Shown: positions 1-11,328, counted from the first letter of the stretch. The stretch: 64,000 nucleotides of DNA from Pseudeuparius sepicola (GCA_963920635.1 OY987305.1:7541153-7605152), one strand, 5' to 3'. Notes: a model not told the origin generated them from the letters alone. Numbers and translations are program-made.

Positions 1-75
1 ATTTCCACATAGGCTTGGACTGACAGACCTCAGCCATGAGAAGGAGGCTTAAATTGTGTACGATGTTGGCCATAC

Positions 76-1914
76 CTGCCAGGAGCAAGAAGCGCCGGGA
101 CAAGGACAGCTATATGGACGAAATTCGCAAATCTCCTCGTGTTCAGCCTTTTCATTTAACCCTAAGGACATTCTGCAGCCGGTGGACTTGTGCTTGCACG
201 GGAACATCAGATTGTTGGCCACCTTTCAAAGGTTTAACAAAAAATGATTCTGTTGTAGGGAAAGTGTAAAAATTAACGCTACCTTTTCCATAGCTAGATT
301 TCGGATGTTACCGAGTGTCCCGCGACATGTTGGACAGCAAGACAACTTTGGACGACAGCTAGCGCACACCAGATGGCCCACCTGGCACTGCATGATAGGT
401 GGCAACACTGCGTGACATAAGTGTTATAGAGCAATTATTATGTATTATAAATGTACTTGTTACTATAATTGTTACTCATTCATTCATTACTCATTTATAT
501 GTATCTATATTGTAAGGAAGCAAATTGTAATAAAACATGTTTTATTATTTTTGTACAGGATGATTCAAGCAAAAATTTAAAATATTATCAGCTTATCATT
601 ATATTATTTTTATCAAATCTGGCATCACCGTGTAATTTGGCATCTTCGAAAATAGCTGTACCAATTTTAAAGTTGTTACAGCAGAACCAAATTTAAAAAC
701 AATACATTTTCAAATTTTTACTAAATCCTGGTGGCCGGAAAAGGGGTGAAATAGATAAACATTCATAAAATAAATGTCTTTTGTGGCGTCTATGATATCA
801 ACAGTTAGCTAGTCAAGCTAAATGTAGAAAGAAAGATATTTATCTAGATGCCTGAAAATTATACTAACTCTGCCTATATCTCTTTTCAATTTCCAACAGA
901 CATTGAAAGATAACAAGAAGTATTATATTTTTAAGGTTTTTTTAAAGACTTATTAAATATCCTACTAATATATATTTTCGCTGAATCGAGGACAAATAAT
1001 AGGTAAATACAGTCTACCTATTAGCAGAGTATATAAAACAACCAGCAGTATCACTCCCCTTGGCGGGAAAATTCTGCGCACCTGTTCGCGCAGCCGCCAT
1101 GTGGGCATAGATTCTGTCAAATTGATGCAGTGTCGGGGCAATTGGGGAGTTCTTTTTTGGCTGTATGAGAGATATTGCAGTGCCGTGGAGTGTGCTTTTT
1201 TGTAAATTGTGCTTTTTGCTACTATCTTTAAATAAAGAATCCCAGGAAGGAGTAAAAGCTGCTTGTGCTTACCACACACTATATACTTCTGAATTGATTT
1301 TCCCGACTACACCTCTGACTTCTATTCCACCAATATGGCTCAAGGTCACTGAATTTGCGGATGATTTCTCAAGAGTAAGTTATACTGCTGGTTGTTTATA
1401 TGCTCTGCTATTAGTAAACTACTATTTAACAAGATTTTTCTACTTTTAGGATTTTCCGAGGGATTTTTTTTATTAATATTTGTATATTTTTTATGGAAAA
1501 CTTGTTTTGATATTTATAGCCTCTTTGTTATAGTAATTGCTGCTTCGATGCGTCAGATCATCTCGGATAGAACCATACTAGTCCGTGCTTTACTACCTAT
1601 AGTACCTAGTGCCTGCAATTAATTCTGCACATAGCTAACACCGATAAAAACTTTATAAGGTTCCTCTAGGGTTTTTCCAGGCAGATATTTTGCCGGATCG
1701 AAAACAAAAGACCAGTTAGGCTACTGGTTTTTATTATACTGTGGGGCGTACCTATTTCGAAGCAGACGGGACATTCAAACAGTGCGGCCAGCTCATCAGT
1801 GAGAGTGCCGGGTGCGGAGCCAAGGGTGGCGAGCTGGTTCGTGGAGCTCGACGAGCCGGAGGACTCGCCGGTGGCGATGCCACCTCGACGTTTCTGCCCC
1901 AGCACCTGAGCCAT
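76..1914 (-). CDS. sina: Siah/sina-type RING E3 ubiquitin ligase, N-terminal half (partial, runs off the left edge)
   Basis: Three minus-strand exons join in frame: 1914-1752, 407-283 and 222-76, giving 145 codons. Exon 1 has a basic, Ser/Thr-rich N-terminus and ends in LFECPVCFE. Its donor is G|GTACGC and the next acceptor CGCAG|TG, which gives [12 protein letters not shown]. Exon 2 supplies the rest of the RING (C-x-x-G-H-L-V-C-x-x-C and CCPTC), then the family hallmark [10 protein letters not shown] short 60-base intron with a weak AAAG acceptor leads to exon 3, which starts VANN. It carries the SIAH zinc-finger start ([23 protein letters not shown]) and ends at a CAG|GTATGG donor. All RING zinc ligands are present, so it looks functional. 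Family members ubiquitinate substrates for proteasomal decay; the substrate-binding domain must lie beyond base 1. The start is the first in-frame Met; an acceptor near 1948 suggests a spliced 5' UTR. Drosophila sina lacks introns here, so this may be a divergent paralogue. Confidence 0.87.
1012..1420. repeat. Foldback (MITE-like) element in the sina intron
   Basis: Left arm 1012-1055 reads as the reverse complement of right arm 1379-1420, with a few mismatches. Both carry AGCAGAG and CCAGCAGTAT blocks. Weaker inverted similarity continues inward. It lies inside the 1.34-kb intron between sina exons 1 and 2. The small open frames on both strands here are by-products of the inverted arms. No target-site duplication was recognised. 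Confidence 0.6.
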
Positions 1915-1947
1915 GACACAGTGTGTATGAATGCTATTTAGTCTAAC

Positions 1948-3010
1948 TGGAAAAAAATATAGCTTTTAATAATGGCATACCTTCCTTGAATAATTGCAAC
2001 GTCAACATAACCTTATATCTACATGGTTGGGCAACTGGTATCTATTATTTGTAGTAGGGTGCTATGAAAACAATATTTTGTTTCCCACAGTTCTACTCAC
2101 ACATTTGGGTGCATCAACATTCGAAACTAGTATGTTAACTGGAAATTTAAAATCGATCCCCAATTCTGTATATTCACAGTGTGTAAATAAATACAACATT
2201 TATAAGCGGGAATGTTTTTTCATAACTTTTGAGAATAAATTTAAGGTTAGGAATGTGGTATTTTAATTCACAGTCAAAACAGAAAGATATATTATTTGCA
2301 CTTTCTCAATGCTTACCTCTGTCCTGTACATTTTGGTAAAAGTTCACTAGGGATAACACTAGCCATAACTAGTAACCAAAAATCAGTAAACAAAAGGTAC
2401 ACTGAATACTTTGTCAATTAATAGTTTATAAAACACAAATTCCACTAGCAATTGCGAACAAATAAAAAAAAATAAATTCTTAAAAAAATATTTTTTTTAA
2501 GTTATCTTTATAGCCGTGTCTCAGTGCTCAGTTGAGTCACATAAAAAAATACTGTTTATCAAGAAATATTTGAAAATGTGTTCTGATTCAACTAAAATAT
2601 TTAGGTTCCAAAATGTAGAATTCAATCTACAAGGTGTTACAAAAAAGTAGGCCAGCCACAGATTTTCTGGATTAAAATAATCATAACTACTTTCCTTATA
2701 CAATTTTAATTAATTTGTTTTTAAGATACTCATTTCAAATTTGCACACAATTTATTTTTTAATTTGTGTTACTCTTGTAAAATTTTGATTTACGATATAT
2801 CATTGCAATTTGTGTGGCTATGTGCGTTTGATTTTTTTTGTTGATTTTAAGTTAGGCATGTCTGAAAAAATTAGTGTCTTTTACTAGGGTTTTCCGAAGT
2901 ACTTGAGCGAATGCTAACCTAGTTCTATCGTGAAAAGTCGACCCTAGCCGCAAATGACAATGTATACAAAATAATAGTAATTGCCACCATTTGTTGCTTC
3001 TTGGGCACTC
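1948..3010. other. Non-coding AT-rich spacer upstream of the sina start
   Basis: No exon with family similarity or good splice signals is visible. The stretch would hold the promoter or 5' UTR of the sina-like gene. A polypyrimidine tract plus CAG at about 1948 on the minus strand is a plausible 5'-UTR acceptor just ahead of the coding start. Confidence 0.4.
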
Positions 3011-3013
3011 TGA

Positions 3014-3610
3014 GGCAAGGCGCACACTTAAGTAGTGTGGTAGTGGTGTGGTATTGGAATGGTGCGTGGCATAGGGATGGTGAACATTTGACGTGACGGT
3101 GGGGCTAGCGGCGAAGTGGTATAACGCGTACTGCAGTGCCAAACAATGTTATGTTATTAATGGTGTCACCAGTAGTAGAAATGTCGTCCTCATCATCAGC
3201 GGATGAAGACGCTCTTGCGACTGTTCAACTTGCTAACCTAAATGCTAAAAAGCAGGAGGAGAAAAAACACTATTGGGTTCATCCTCTCTGGCAGAAAAAT
3301 TTGATTTTTAACGTTTTAAAAAGGATTTGAACTTGGATGACCTAAAATTTACACTCTTCTATCGAATGAAGAAAGTGGCATTTTGCAAGTCACTGGAAAA
3401 ACTACGACCTATGTTAAATTCTTGGTCGTCTCACATGTTTGTTCACAAATAATATATTTTGTGCGCACAAGCCGTTTGCCACTCGAAAATTAAACTTGCT
3501 CGAAATTACTGGCATTCATTTCTTAACATAGGCTTTCGCGATTCCACCTGCCACTTGATCACCACGCCACTACCACGTCACTTGCTAACCACTTCAGTGC
3601 GCGGGTTGCC
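3014..3610 (+). mobile_element. PIF/Harbinger DNA-transposon relic
   Basis: The ends form imperfect terminal inverted repeats: GGCAAGGCGCACACTTAAG at the left, and GGCAACCCGCGCACTGAAG when the right end is read as its reverse complement. Flanking trinucleotides are TGA and TTA, close to the TWA target preferred by PIF/Harbinger elements. Between them lies a broken open frame matching the start of a Harbinger transposase. At about 600 bp the element is heavily deleted, with no catalytic core. Confidence 0.65.
3181..3452 (+). pseudogene. Harbinger transposase N-terminal fragment, frameshifted
   Basis: An acidic Ser-rich start is followed by a lysine-rich run and YWVHPLWQKN, the classic N-terminal motif of HARBI1/PIF transposases (WVHP). 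The frame then breaks. In a second frame from 3324 the text resumes as DLNLDDLKF, F-Y-R-M and LEKLRP, matching the family pattern of D-x-x-KF, YFRM and LL-x-x-LRP. A stop follows at 3450-3452. The DDE nuclease core is absent, so this is a non-functional remnant that also explains the short plus-strand open frame starting near 3136. Confidence 0.65.
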
Positions 3611-3616
3611 TTAGTT

Positions 3617-4087
3617 TGGAGTAATGTGAGGGTGAGAATTATTATTAATCTTATATTATTTAAAAATCAAAAATATATTACCTGAGGTAGTCCTGAGAAA
3701 TGATCTAAATGGCATCTCAAAATTTTTTAAACGAACTAAAAGGCATAAAATGCCTACAACTGCAACAAGGAACCGAAAGGAACTAAACGAAATGAAATGA
3801 AACTGAGTGAAAAAATGATTCACGCGATGCATTTTAATTTTAATTATACCCGTTTTTATCATTACCTGCTAAATTATGTTTTTGATACTGCGGAATAAGA
3901 TAAGCAAAATGTGCAGCACTGTCAAAAACTAGTCAACGCCAATGGTTTCTTATGCTTTCGCAGATGATAAATAAACAAAATATTTCCGACTGGTCAAAAA
4001 CACAAGTCAGCAAATATCAGCCATATTGCAGACTTTCATTCACAGGCTTCACGTAATCAAGAAATATTGTAAACAAATTCCCTAACA
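3617..4087. other. Non-coding spacer, possible promoter of the 4088 exon
   Basis: AT-rich sequence with no recognised gene. If the exon at 4088 is a true first exon, this stretch contains its promoter and 5' UTR. The bases just before the start codon (AACAATG) are a good insect start context. No clear TATA or initiator element was identified. Confidence 0.3.
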
Positions 4088-4240
4088 ATGAGTGGAATAA
4101 ACTACGTTACGTCATCTAGTTCCGAGGTGCTTTATCAGGACCCATGTGTCCCTGTACGAGCAAAAAGAAAGGTTTACAATAAAAAAGCAAGATTTCTTGG
4201 CTGGCCGGCAGAGAAACACCATGCTGTGATGGTTACTAAG
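4088..4240 (+). CDS. Candidate first coding exon of the AHCYL-like gene
   Basis: The open frame starts at an ATG in good context and runs 51 codons: a Ser run, then a basic stretch with RAKRKVYNKK, then FLGWPAEKHH, ending MVTK. A donor (AAG|GTAAAG) ends it in phase 0; a second donor two codons later (GTATGT) is also phase 0. The first conserved AHCYL exon at 29249 begins in phase 0, so joining gives an uninterrupted frame. The composite of 533 residues is close to the 530 of human AHCYL1. The link is inferred from phase, strand and length, not from recognised similarity in this N-terminus, which is poorly conserved in the family. It would imply a first intron of about 25 kb. Confidence 0.45.
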
Positions 4241-4246
4241 GTAAAG

Positions 4247-6310
4247 GTATGTGGGATAATTTTAATGAACAATTCAATGAAATGGATTAAATAAAAGGTG
4301 ATGATTCCAAAAACCTGATACAAGGTGTTGAAATTTGTCTAAAAAAATCATTTTATTTCAAAATATTCCAGTATGATATTTGGTATACGGTATGAAGTGA
4401 AGCCTATTAGTATAGGGCTCCTCAAGCCAGCAGTGAAGGCCTGGGTAGTAATTTGCAAAAAGAAAAAGTTATTGCCCTTTAGAAAATTGAATTTCATCAC
4501 ATATTTAAACGTACAATTTAATTACATACAGACAAAAAATGTATATCCGGATTACTTCAGACCAGTTACCGTTTTAAATTTAATTTTTTTTTTTGTTAAT
4601 CCTGGGGTTTATCATTGCACTTTCTTCTTAAAATGAAATGCTCTAACTCTCTTTAAAGTGTGGCTTCAAAAGTTATCAAACAATGTAGGTGTTCCTTCTA
4701 CCTTTTGGAAAGGTGAGGAAATTTAAGATTTTAATCTATTTCTTCTAAAAATCGGACTGTGACCATTTTACATTTGGCATTGCCATGAATGCCATGACCA
4801 AAAAAAATAATTTTTGGAATACCGTAACATAACCTGTAGCTGTGTAGTGGCAGGGCTTTAATAATATTGCCAATGCATCAGCTATCAAATCACATGTTTA
4901 TTTACATTTTAGATTTAATGTTTTCCTATGGCATTTTTATTTGTAATAACAGGCATTGTAATGTAATATCTACAAAAACTGGACTTCATTATTAATAGTA
5001 TAATTATTTTGTATAATTAATTCAAGCTATCTAATTAGGTTCTAATAAAATAGAAAATGAAGTAACGCAGGTTCCACAAGGAAGTGCTGCCCTTTTTAAA
5101 CCTGTTGTCAATAATGTACCTATTCAAGATAGATACTGTTTACTAATGAATGTCTATTATAGCTACCTTTGAAATTGAAAGAACTGCATTTTATATCAAT
5201 TCGATGTTTAAAAAAAATGCTTAATACAATAAACTAAAACTAAACCGAAAGATCTTCAAGACTTAATTCTTAAGTAGACTGGCAAATATGGGTATATTCG
5301 ACATCTAAATTAAGAACCACCTTATGCCACCAATGATAATTTTTTTGAATATTCTTCATACATATTATAAAACTTTTGTCGTGTTCCCTATAGCACGCCC
5401 TTTGACAACAAACTGCATTTACAAATAAAATCTTCACATTTTTGGTGCAGGCACCTTGTCATCACATTTTGTTGGTGCCTACCTACTATAGTAGGTAGTA
5501 ATCGGCAGTTTGACAATAATTACAATACTTCTATAGAACCTCACTGCTGCACTATGTTGACAAGTCTGCTGCATAATAGAGAACCTAATACTAACAGAAA
5601 TCATTAGGTGTACAATGTACAAACGATTACTTACCCTTATTTGTTTAAATAATGTTTTTGGATATGCAAGTTATTGATGATTGCCTGTATTTTAATTAAT
5701 TACTCGAAACCGACAGTACGAAATTTCATTTTTCGTCTGCGGATGTTTGGCTTGTTAATCATAATGAATAGAACTTGGGAAGCAACGAAATCTCCATAAT
5801 TTTACAAAATAATATTTTGTTTATTAGTTTTTGATAACACTCGACGCCATATCACTTTTACCACAATGACACATATGTCAAATCAGGTGCAGTGAAGATG
5901 CAGTACATGCAACATGAGGAGCTCAAACTCAAAAGGGCATTAAACCCCATTTCACTATTTACACCATCGATAAGAGATTCGCATTATTGAGGAGTAATTT
6001 GAAGTCATTAGCATCTCAAAATAGGATAGTCTTTGATAATTAACGTACAAAACCAAAATTAATTTAATAAAATTGTGCCGAATTTCTTCAAGTCTTGTTG
6101 GTATACCTGATGTTAGGCAGGGTGTTTTCATGTTTTCATCTCTTTCTCTCGAAATAAAATCAATAGATAAGAATGAGAGAAAATATACACCCTAAAGGCC
6201 CAAACTTGAAGCTGAATGCTGAAACATTCCTACCACCTCAACCTCACTGGTCAATGTTTGGCATAAGGTCGGCTGTTGCCGCTTTTGGTGTATTTTGCAG
6301 TGCTGGAAGA
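4247..6310. other. AT-rich non-coding stretch, presumed intron
   Basis: No exon with convincing codon pattern and splice sites is visible, apart from a possible reverse-transcriptase fossil near 5056 that is listed separately. The short open frame at about 4373-4636 has no recognisable motif and is biased by poly-T and AT-rich sequence, so I read it as chance. Confidence 0.4.
5056..5160 (+). pseudogene. Possible non-LTR retrotransposon reverse-transcriptase fossil
   Basis: A short open stretch reads TQVPQGSA-LFKPVVNNVPI, resembling the conserved VPQGS-LGPLLF-VNDLP block of LINE reverse transcriptases. Nothing recognisable precedes it, and a stop follows soon after. It would be a small, heavily decayed fragment. 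The match is by eye and short, so confidence is low. Confidence 0.28.
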
Positions 6311-6323
6311 AGTATCGAAAATT

Positions 6324-6419
6324 ATGTCTGAAAACATAGAAATAAGGACGATTATTGGCAATAGAAATATTAATTCCGTATCAGATAGTCCAGTCACAGA
6401 TCCTGCATCCAGTGGGAAG
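6324..6419 (+). CDS. Candidate alternative first coding exon of the AHCYL-like gene
   Basis: ATG at 6324 opens 32 codons (MSENIEIRT ... TDPASSGK), ending at a good donor, AAG|GTGGGT, in phase 0. The frame fits the phase-0 AHCYL exon at 29249. An acceptor-like TTTTGCAG just before 6311 suggests the exon also carries spliced 5' UTR. Together with the 4088 exon it would give two N-terminal isoforms (about 514 and 533 residues). Vertebrate AHCYL2 also varies at its N-terminus. I do not recognise the peptide itself; the assignment rests on position, strand and phase. Confidence 0.35.
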
Positions 6420-6755
6420 GTGGGTATTTTTGTTTTAGGAACCAAAAGTGTTAAAAAAGTATTATATCCCTTTTGCCGTATTTTAAAAATTGGTGGAGAT
6501 ACCTTGCTTGTTATTAAATCAAGTAGTTTTAAAACTAGGCCAGTTTATGGTTCATTGACAGTGTCAGGTATTGTGGATTTGTACAAAATTAAATTTGTAC
6601 CTAGGATTGTATTTTCAGGTTTATGCATTTTAACCCATTTCGCTTCAGCCTTTCACAGTAAATAATGACAGGTAAAGATTATAATATACTTAAGTGATCC
6701 AAGGTATTTAGGTTTTATTTTTCAGTCCGCTATTGAATAAATATAGACTTTCACT

Positions 6756-6795
6756 AAGTTAGTTTCAGCAATCAGTTGATTGCTGAAACTAACTT
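6756..6795. repeat. Perfect 40-base hairpin
   Basis: Nineteen-base arms (6756-6774 and 6777-6795) are exactly complementary around a 2-base GT centre. No mismatch in 19 pairs suggests recent origin or maintenance. It may be the collapsed end of a foldback element or a cruciform-forming site. Confidence 0.8.
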
Positions 6796-7267
6796 GAGCT
6801 GTGCTATAAGTATAATTGCTAATTAAAAATAATGATAATACATATAAAATTAGGTTCTTATGACAGTAGTTGTTATTATTTAATTTTCGTTTTTTTTTTC
6901 ACCCAAATATCAACATCAGACTCGATTCTTTAACACAGCTCACCTTTTTGTAGGTGTATTAATTTTATTTATAGATCAGTGAATAGGTATGAGGATGTGA
7001 TTAAAAAAAGAATAAATATTTAATATAGAAGGTATAAATAAATTGATCTGTTTATTCATTTCTCATCTGAGTTTTTTAAATGAAAAGTTTGGAAAGGATG
7101 AAAGAGAAACTTTTTCTAATAAACTTATTTCGTCAAAACATTAGTTTTTGAGATACAGGTAGGTAGGTACAATGGGAGTTAACTGTTAAATAAAAAAATA
7201 TAAAAAAAAAATTAATTTTTTTTTAATGTATAGGCAAAGTCTAGAGATATTATTCTCTAGACTTAGG

Positions 7268-7828
7268 TATAGTGTGTTTCACTTCAAGTCGATATTGTTT
7301 ATGTTTTTTTAATAGGCATAAGAAGTGTAAAATAAATGTAAAAAAAACACCAAGAGATAAAACGATTTTTTTCGATTTTTGTATTTTTATTGTTTAAACC
7401 AGGGCCATGAAATCGTGGGAATTGATGGCTTATGTGAGCCCTAATAAAACTGCAAAGAAATAATTTTAAAATATCTCTCGGTGTTTGTACAGGGTACACC
7501 GAAAAAAATGTATTTTTGCTATGTTTGAAGCTATTTTGTGAACGCCCTGTATAAGCTATGACAGTGAAACTTGGTATGTGGGGTTTTCGGGTATGTCCAA
7601 TACGACTATGTTATTAATTTTTTTTCCTAAAAAAATGCCTAATGTACTTTTGCAGTTTTTGGGGGTCTAATTTTGATCGTAGTAGGTTACGGAAAAGACG
7701 AATCTGAAAAAAATTAGTGTCAAAATGTAGATCTTTCGGAGTACTATATTTTTTAAAAAGAGTTTTCGAAAATCGGTCAACCCATAAAAAATAATGAATT
7801 GTCTCGACTTGAAATGAAACACACTGTA
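7268..7828. mobile_element. Mariner-type MITE with 25-bp terminal inverted repeats
   Basis: The left end reads TATAGTGTGTTTCACTTCAA and the right end, reverse-complemented, TACAGTGTGTTTCATTTCAA. Both continue into GTCGA, giving 25-bp TIRs with two mismatches. Terminal TA dinucleotides fit a TA target site. There is no transposase. A shorter pair of CAGGGTACACC and CGCCCTGTATA motifs at about 7490-7553 may be a nested element. Confidence 0.65.
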
Positions 7829-8070
7829 TGCAAGCCCACTGTATTTAAAATATTTTTTCCAAATACCATTTTTCTCTATAATCGGCCGTTATAAGAAGTT
7901 CAGGAAAGTTGACATCATATATGGAACTTTTTTTATTAGGTATTACAATTATTGAAAATCTGATTTCAGAACATATGGAATATGGTTCGACTATCTAGTT
8001 TTGAGCAAAAATAGTTTTTTCACTGGAAATATCAAAATAAGTTATTTAGAAAAAATGTTTCTTCTGTATT

Positions 8071-8965
8071 TACAGTGTGGTCATTTAAGTGTACAACATA
8101 CGGGATTTTTTTTTATTAATTGCACAACGAAAATACAAATATTCCAGAAAGTTGGTGCATGTTCGATAATCATATTAGGCGCATTTAGAATGGTTGCAAG
8201 TCAAACAGCATACAGGGTAGGTAAAAAAATATAAAAATTGTACAAGAGTAAAGTAGGTACTCTTATTTCAGAAAATTCAGCAAAATGTTATTAAGAAAAG
8301 TTGTCTAGAATTAAAAGTTATGCCTACATACCAAAACATGGCCTTCTATTTTTTGAAAAACGTTAATAATTTCCCAAAAAAAAATTGTTTTAATATTTAC
8401 CATAAACAGTTTCGTAAATCAATCAAAATTATATCAATTTCGGATAACTTTGTTCAAATTCAAGCATATTTGTAAGATTCACTTTGATTTTTAATTTTTT
8501 AGGGAATCGCAAACTTCATGTTTGTTGCAACGATATTAAACAAAACTTTAAAATTTCGCAAAAATTCTTCTGAGCAAGGTAAAACATTAGTAATGATAAT
8601 GTGTATATTAAAAAACTCTCATTTAAGGTGCAAAATTTTTATTTTAAATGTTTATTAAGAAACTGAAAATTAATTGACGAAAAAAATTTTTTTCTTAGGG
8701 GGCTATGTTTTGGTATTTAGGCATAGCTTTTAATTCTAAACAACTTTTCTTAATATACCTTTTGCTGAATTTTTTGAAATAAGGGTAATTTACTCTTGTA
8801 CAACTTTTAAATTTTTTGACCTACCCTGTATGCTGTTTAACTTGCAACTATTCTAAGTGCACCTAATATGATTATTGAACATGCATCAACTTTCGGCAAT
8901 ATCTGTATTTTGGTTGTGCCATTAATAAAAAAAAAGTCCCATATGTTGCACACTTCATATAAGTA
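8071..8965. repeat. Long-arm foldback element (about 0.9 kb)
   Basis: Bases 8071-8290 and 8750-8965 are inverted copies of each other with moderate divergence, roughly 210 bp per arm. Shared blocks include GTTGGTGCATG against CATGCATCAAC, and ATACAGGGTAGGT against ACCTACCCTGTAT. The open frame at 8001-8234 falls largely in the left arm and is not a gene. The left end begins TACAGTGTGG, like other MITEs in the window. Confidence 0.65.
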
Positions 8966-9984
8966 TGCAATTTCAGGAAGAAATATATACCTACCTATAA
9001 TTTTTTTTTCAAGTTTTAAATTGATTTAAAATTATGAAGAAAAAAAGTTGCGAAACCGCTATCAAATGATTAGGTTTTGAATAAAAATACTGTAATACCT
9101 TTTGAGAAGAGCAAATAATCTTAAAATTACAATAACTTTGCATCAAGATTGCATTATTTATCCAGCTAATTTTTTTTTAAATTCCAGTTTTTTTCCAAGA
9201 TTCAATGTTTTTGTGTTGTGAAAAGTTTAATTTAATATCAACCAATCATCAGCAGATTTTCCGGAAAAGAAATGGCTGCAATTTCAGAAGAAAAATTTGA
9301 AAAAAACGGAATTTTTGAAAAATGCACACTAATTGGAGACAACTCGGGCGACTTCACCAAAATGTTACTTATTTGTGAATTTTTTCACAAGAAAGTTTTT
9401 TGAGATCATTGGCCAGTGGGCACCCAGTTGCAAAAATTAGTTTGGTATTGATAGAAACTGTTTTTATGCATTTTTTTCGAAAACTGTCGATTACCAAACT
9501 AATTTATTCTAATGACCAGGTGCTATGACTAATGACTAACTTTCTTGTGAATTACTTTTTTAAAGCCATGCACCAGCAAGTTCTGAATCAGGTTTTCAAA
9601 AATTGTAATATTGTATAAAAAAAATTCCATGCTATTCATAATGTTTGCACCAAATGGAAAAAAAAATGTTATTAATTTTTTTGAAGACCTGATTTTGGTA
9701 TGTTGGTGCATGTTTCGGGTACACCAGTGCGGTCGGGTCTTGACGACGCGTCGCACGAAAAAATTCTAAATAATATGAAAAAATGTTACGTAAGTCAACT
9801 GGTGGAAATTTTTTCGTTGTTAACTGTTAACTGTAGAACCATACTGATTTAAATATGCAGTAACTATAAGAAGTGAAGTGGAAGTAAAAATAGGTATAAG
9901 TTAGTACCTAATTTTTTTTGCCACATCCTATAAATTATCATGTCCTCTCAAAGTTGAGTTGAGCAAAATATTTATGAATTTTAA
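8966..9984. other. AT-rich non-coding spacer
   Basis: No gene is seen. A small inverted pair (ATTAGTTTGGTA at about 9438 and TACCAAACTAAT at about 9492) forms a hairpin. Poly-T and poly-A runs account for the open frame on the minus strand at 9529-9756. Confidence 0.35.
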
Positions 9985-10460
9985 AGGCATCTGGCCAGTC
10001 AAGTGTGCCGTGTAATTACTTCAAAACAGTTGGCTGTTCAACAGGACCACTAAAAGTGTTGGTGTGCAAAGATTCAATACAAAAATATACAAGGTATTTT
10101 TCTCTGGACCATCTCAAAATCCTGAATTTTTCTGAAACTTTATACGGGTCAAAAATTGCTCTGGAATTATCGAAATAATAATAATAAACAAAAAAGTAAT
10201 TTAGTTTTATGCAAAATGCCAACCAACAAATAAAGACAATTTCAATTATTGGACCTTTCTCGACAAAGTCTTGTAAGATGATACCTTTTCTGTGCGTTTC
10301 CTGATGTGGTTGTGGCACACCAGCCATCTTAACTCATATGGACTTACTGACGGGCAGGCTTCTATATTTTTTAGACTTAGTTCGTTTGTAATGACTGGGG
10401 TGGTTTTGATTATACTCAATTTTTTATGCATATATGTATAGTTTCAAAAATTCAGCATTT
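9985..10460. repeat. Copy 1 of a dispersed foldback family shared with 58.6-59.2 kb
   Basis: The text around GTTGGTGTGCAAAG, TTTATACGGGTCAAAAAT and TGTGGCACACCAGCCATCTTAA recurs with moderate divergence at 58668-59190, partly in the same and partly in the opposite orientation. This is as expected of a foldback element. The small minus-strand open frames here have no motif of their own. Confidence 0.55.
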
Positions 10461-11328
10461 TGAGTTGGCACAGAAAGACCTTGTATATTTTTTATTGAAT
10501 CTTCGTGAGTGATCCTCTTTATCATTAAACTGTTTCGAAGTAATTCCATGGCATACTTGGCTTGCCATGGTTTTTCGAAAAACGCACCACTTTAAAAAAT
10601 CGCAGTAGGCGAGGATTTCGCGGAAATGCCAAACCAATAGTTCGCAAATGATGACCTTTCAGGGACATATCTATAAAAAAAATTGCCCCGTTCAATTCAC
10701 CCAGCCTACATAGATTTTCAGGGGTGTTAACATGAAAAACCAGACACACTGTAGAGAAGAAATAAAATATTTATTGTAGAAAGTAAAAAAACCTATAATT
10801 AGCACGGGGCAAAATCTATTTAACTCTTGCTGCTATAAAATACTAATTCTAATTGCTGCCGGCTTTTAGCCACCCCGAACTCTGCTCCGCAGTGACGCCA
10901 GTGTCCGAATAAATACTTGATTAATTACTTGAGTACTTAAATACTTGATTAATTACTTGAGTAATAAATAATGCACATTTCTATGTATGTTATATTACCT
11001 GCAGGAACTTTGCCCCCCCCCCCTTAGGCCAAAAGCCGGGTACGCCCATGTATATTTCCTCCTCTTTTCTTTTCAATGGGGGAGGGGGTTGAACCCCCAA
11101 CCCCCCCCCTCTCCCTCTCCGTTATCTGCAGCCCTGGTTGTAACAAAAAAAAAACGGAAACAAGTAGGTAGGTACTACCAGATGATGCTTTTTTGTTATT
11201 GCATTATTTATTTATTTTAGCACAGGATCAATGATTTTTAAGGGAATTGTTTTCTGTCAAGTGTCGTAGGTAATAATGCCAGTTCTAATTCTAATGTTAT
11301 AAGTTTATGACTAAATTACTATTCTATG
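10461..11328. other. Spacer with short tandem duplication and C/G homopolymer tracts
   Basis: At 10912-10965 a block of about 29 bp beginning ATACTTGATTAATTACTTGA is present twice in tandem. At 11011-11120 there are long C runs and a GGGGG...CCCCC inverted pair around TTGAA, unusual in this AT-rich locus. These look like remains of a GC-ended transposon, but complete ends were not defined. Confidence 0.35.
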
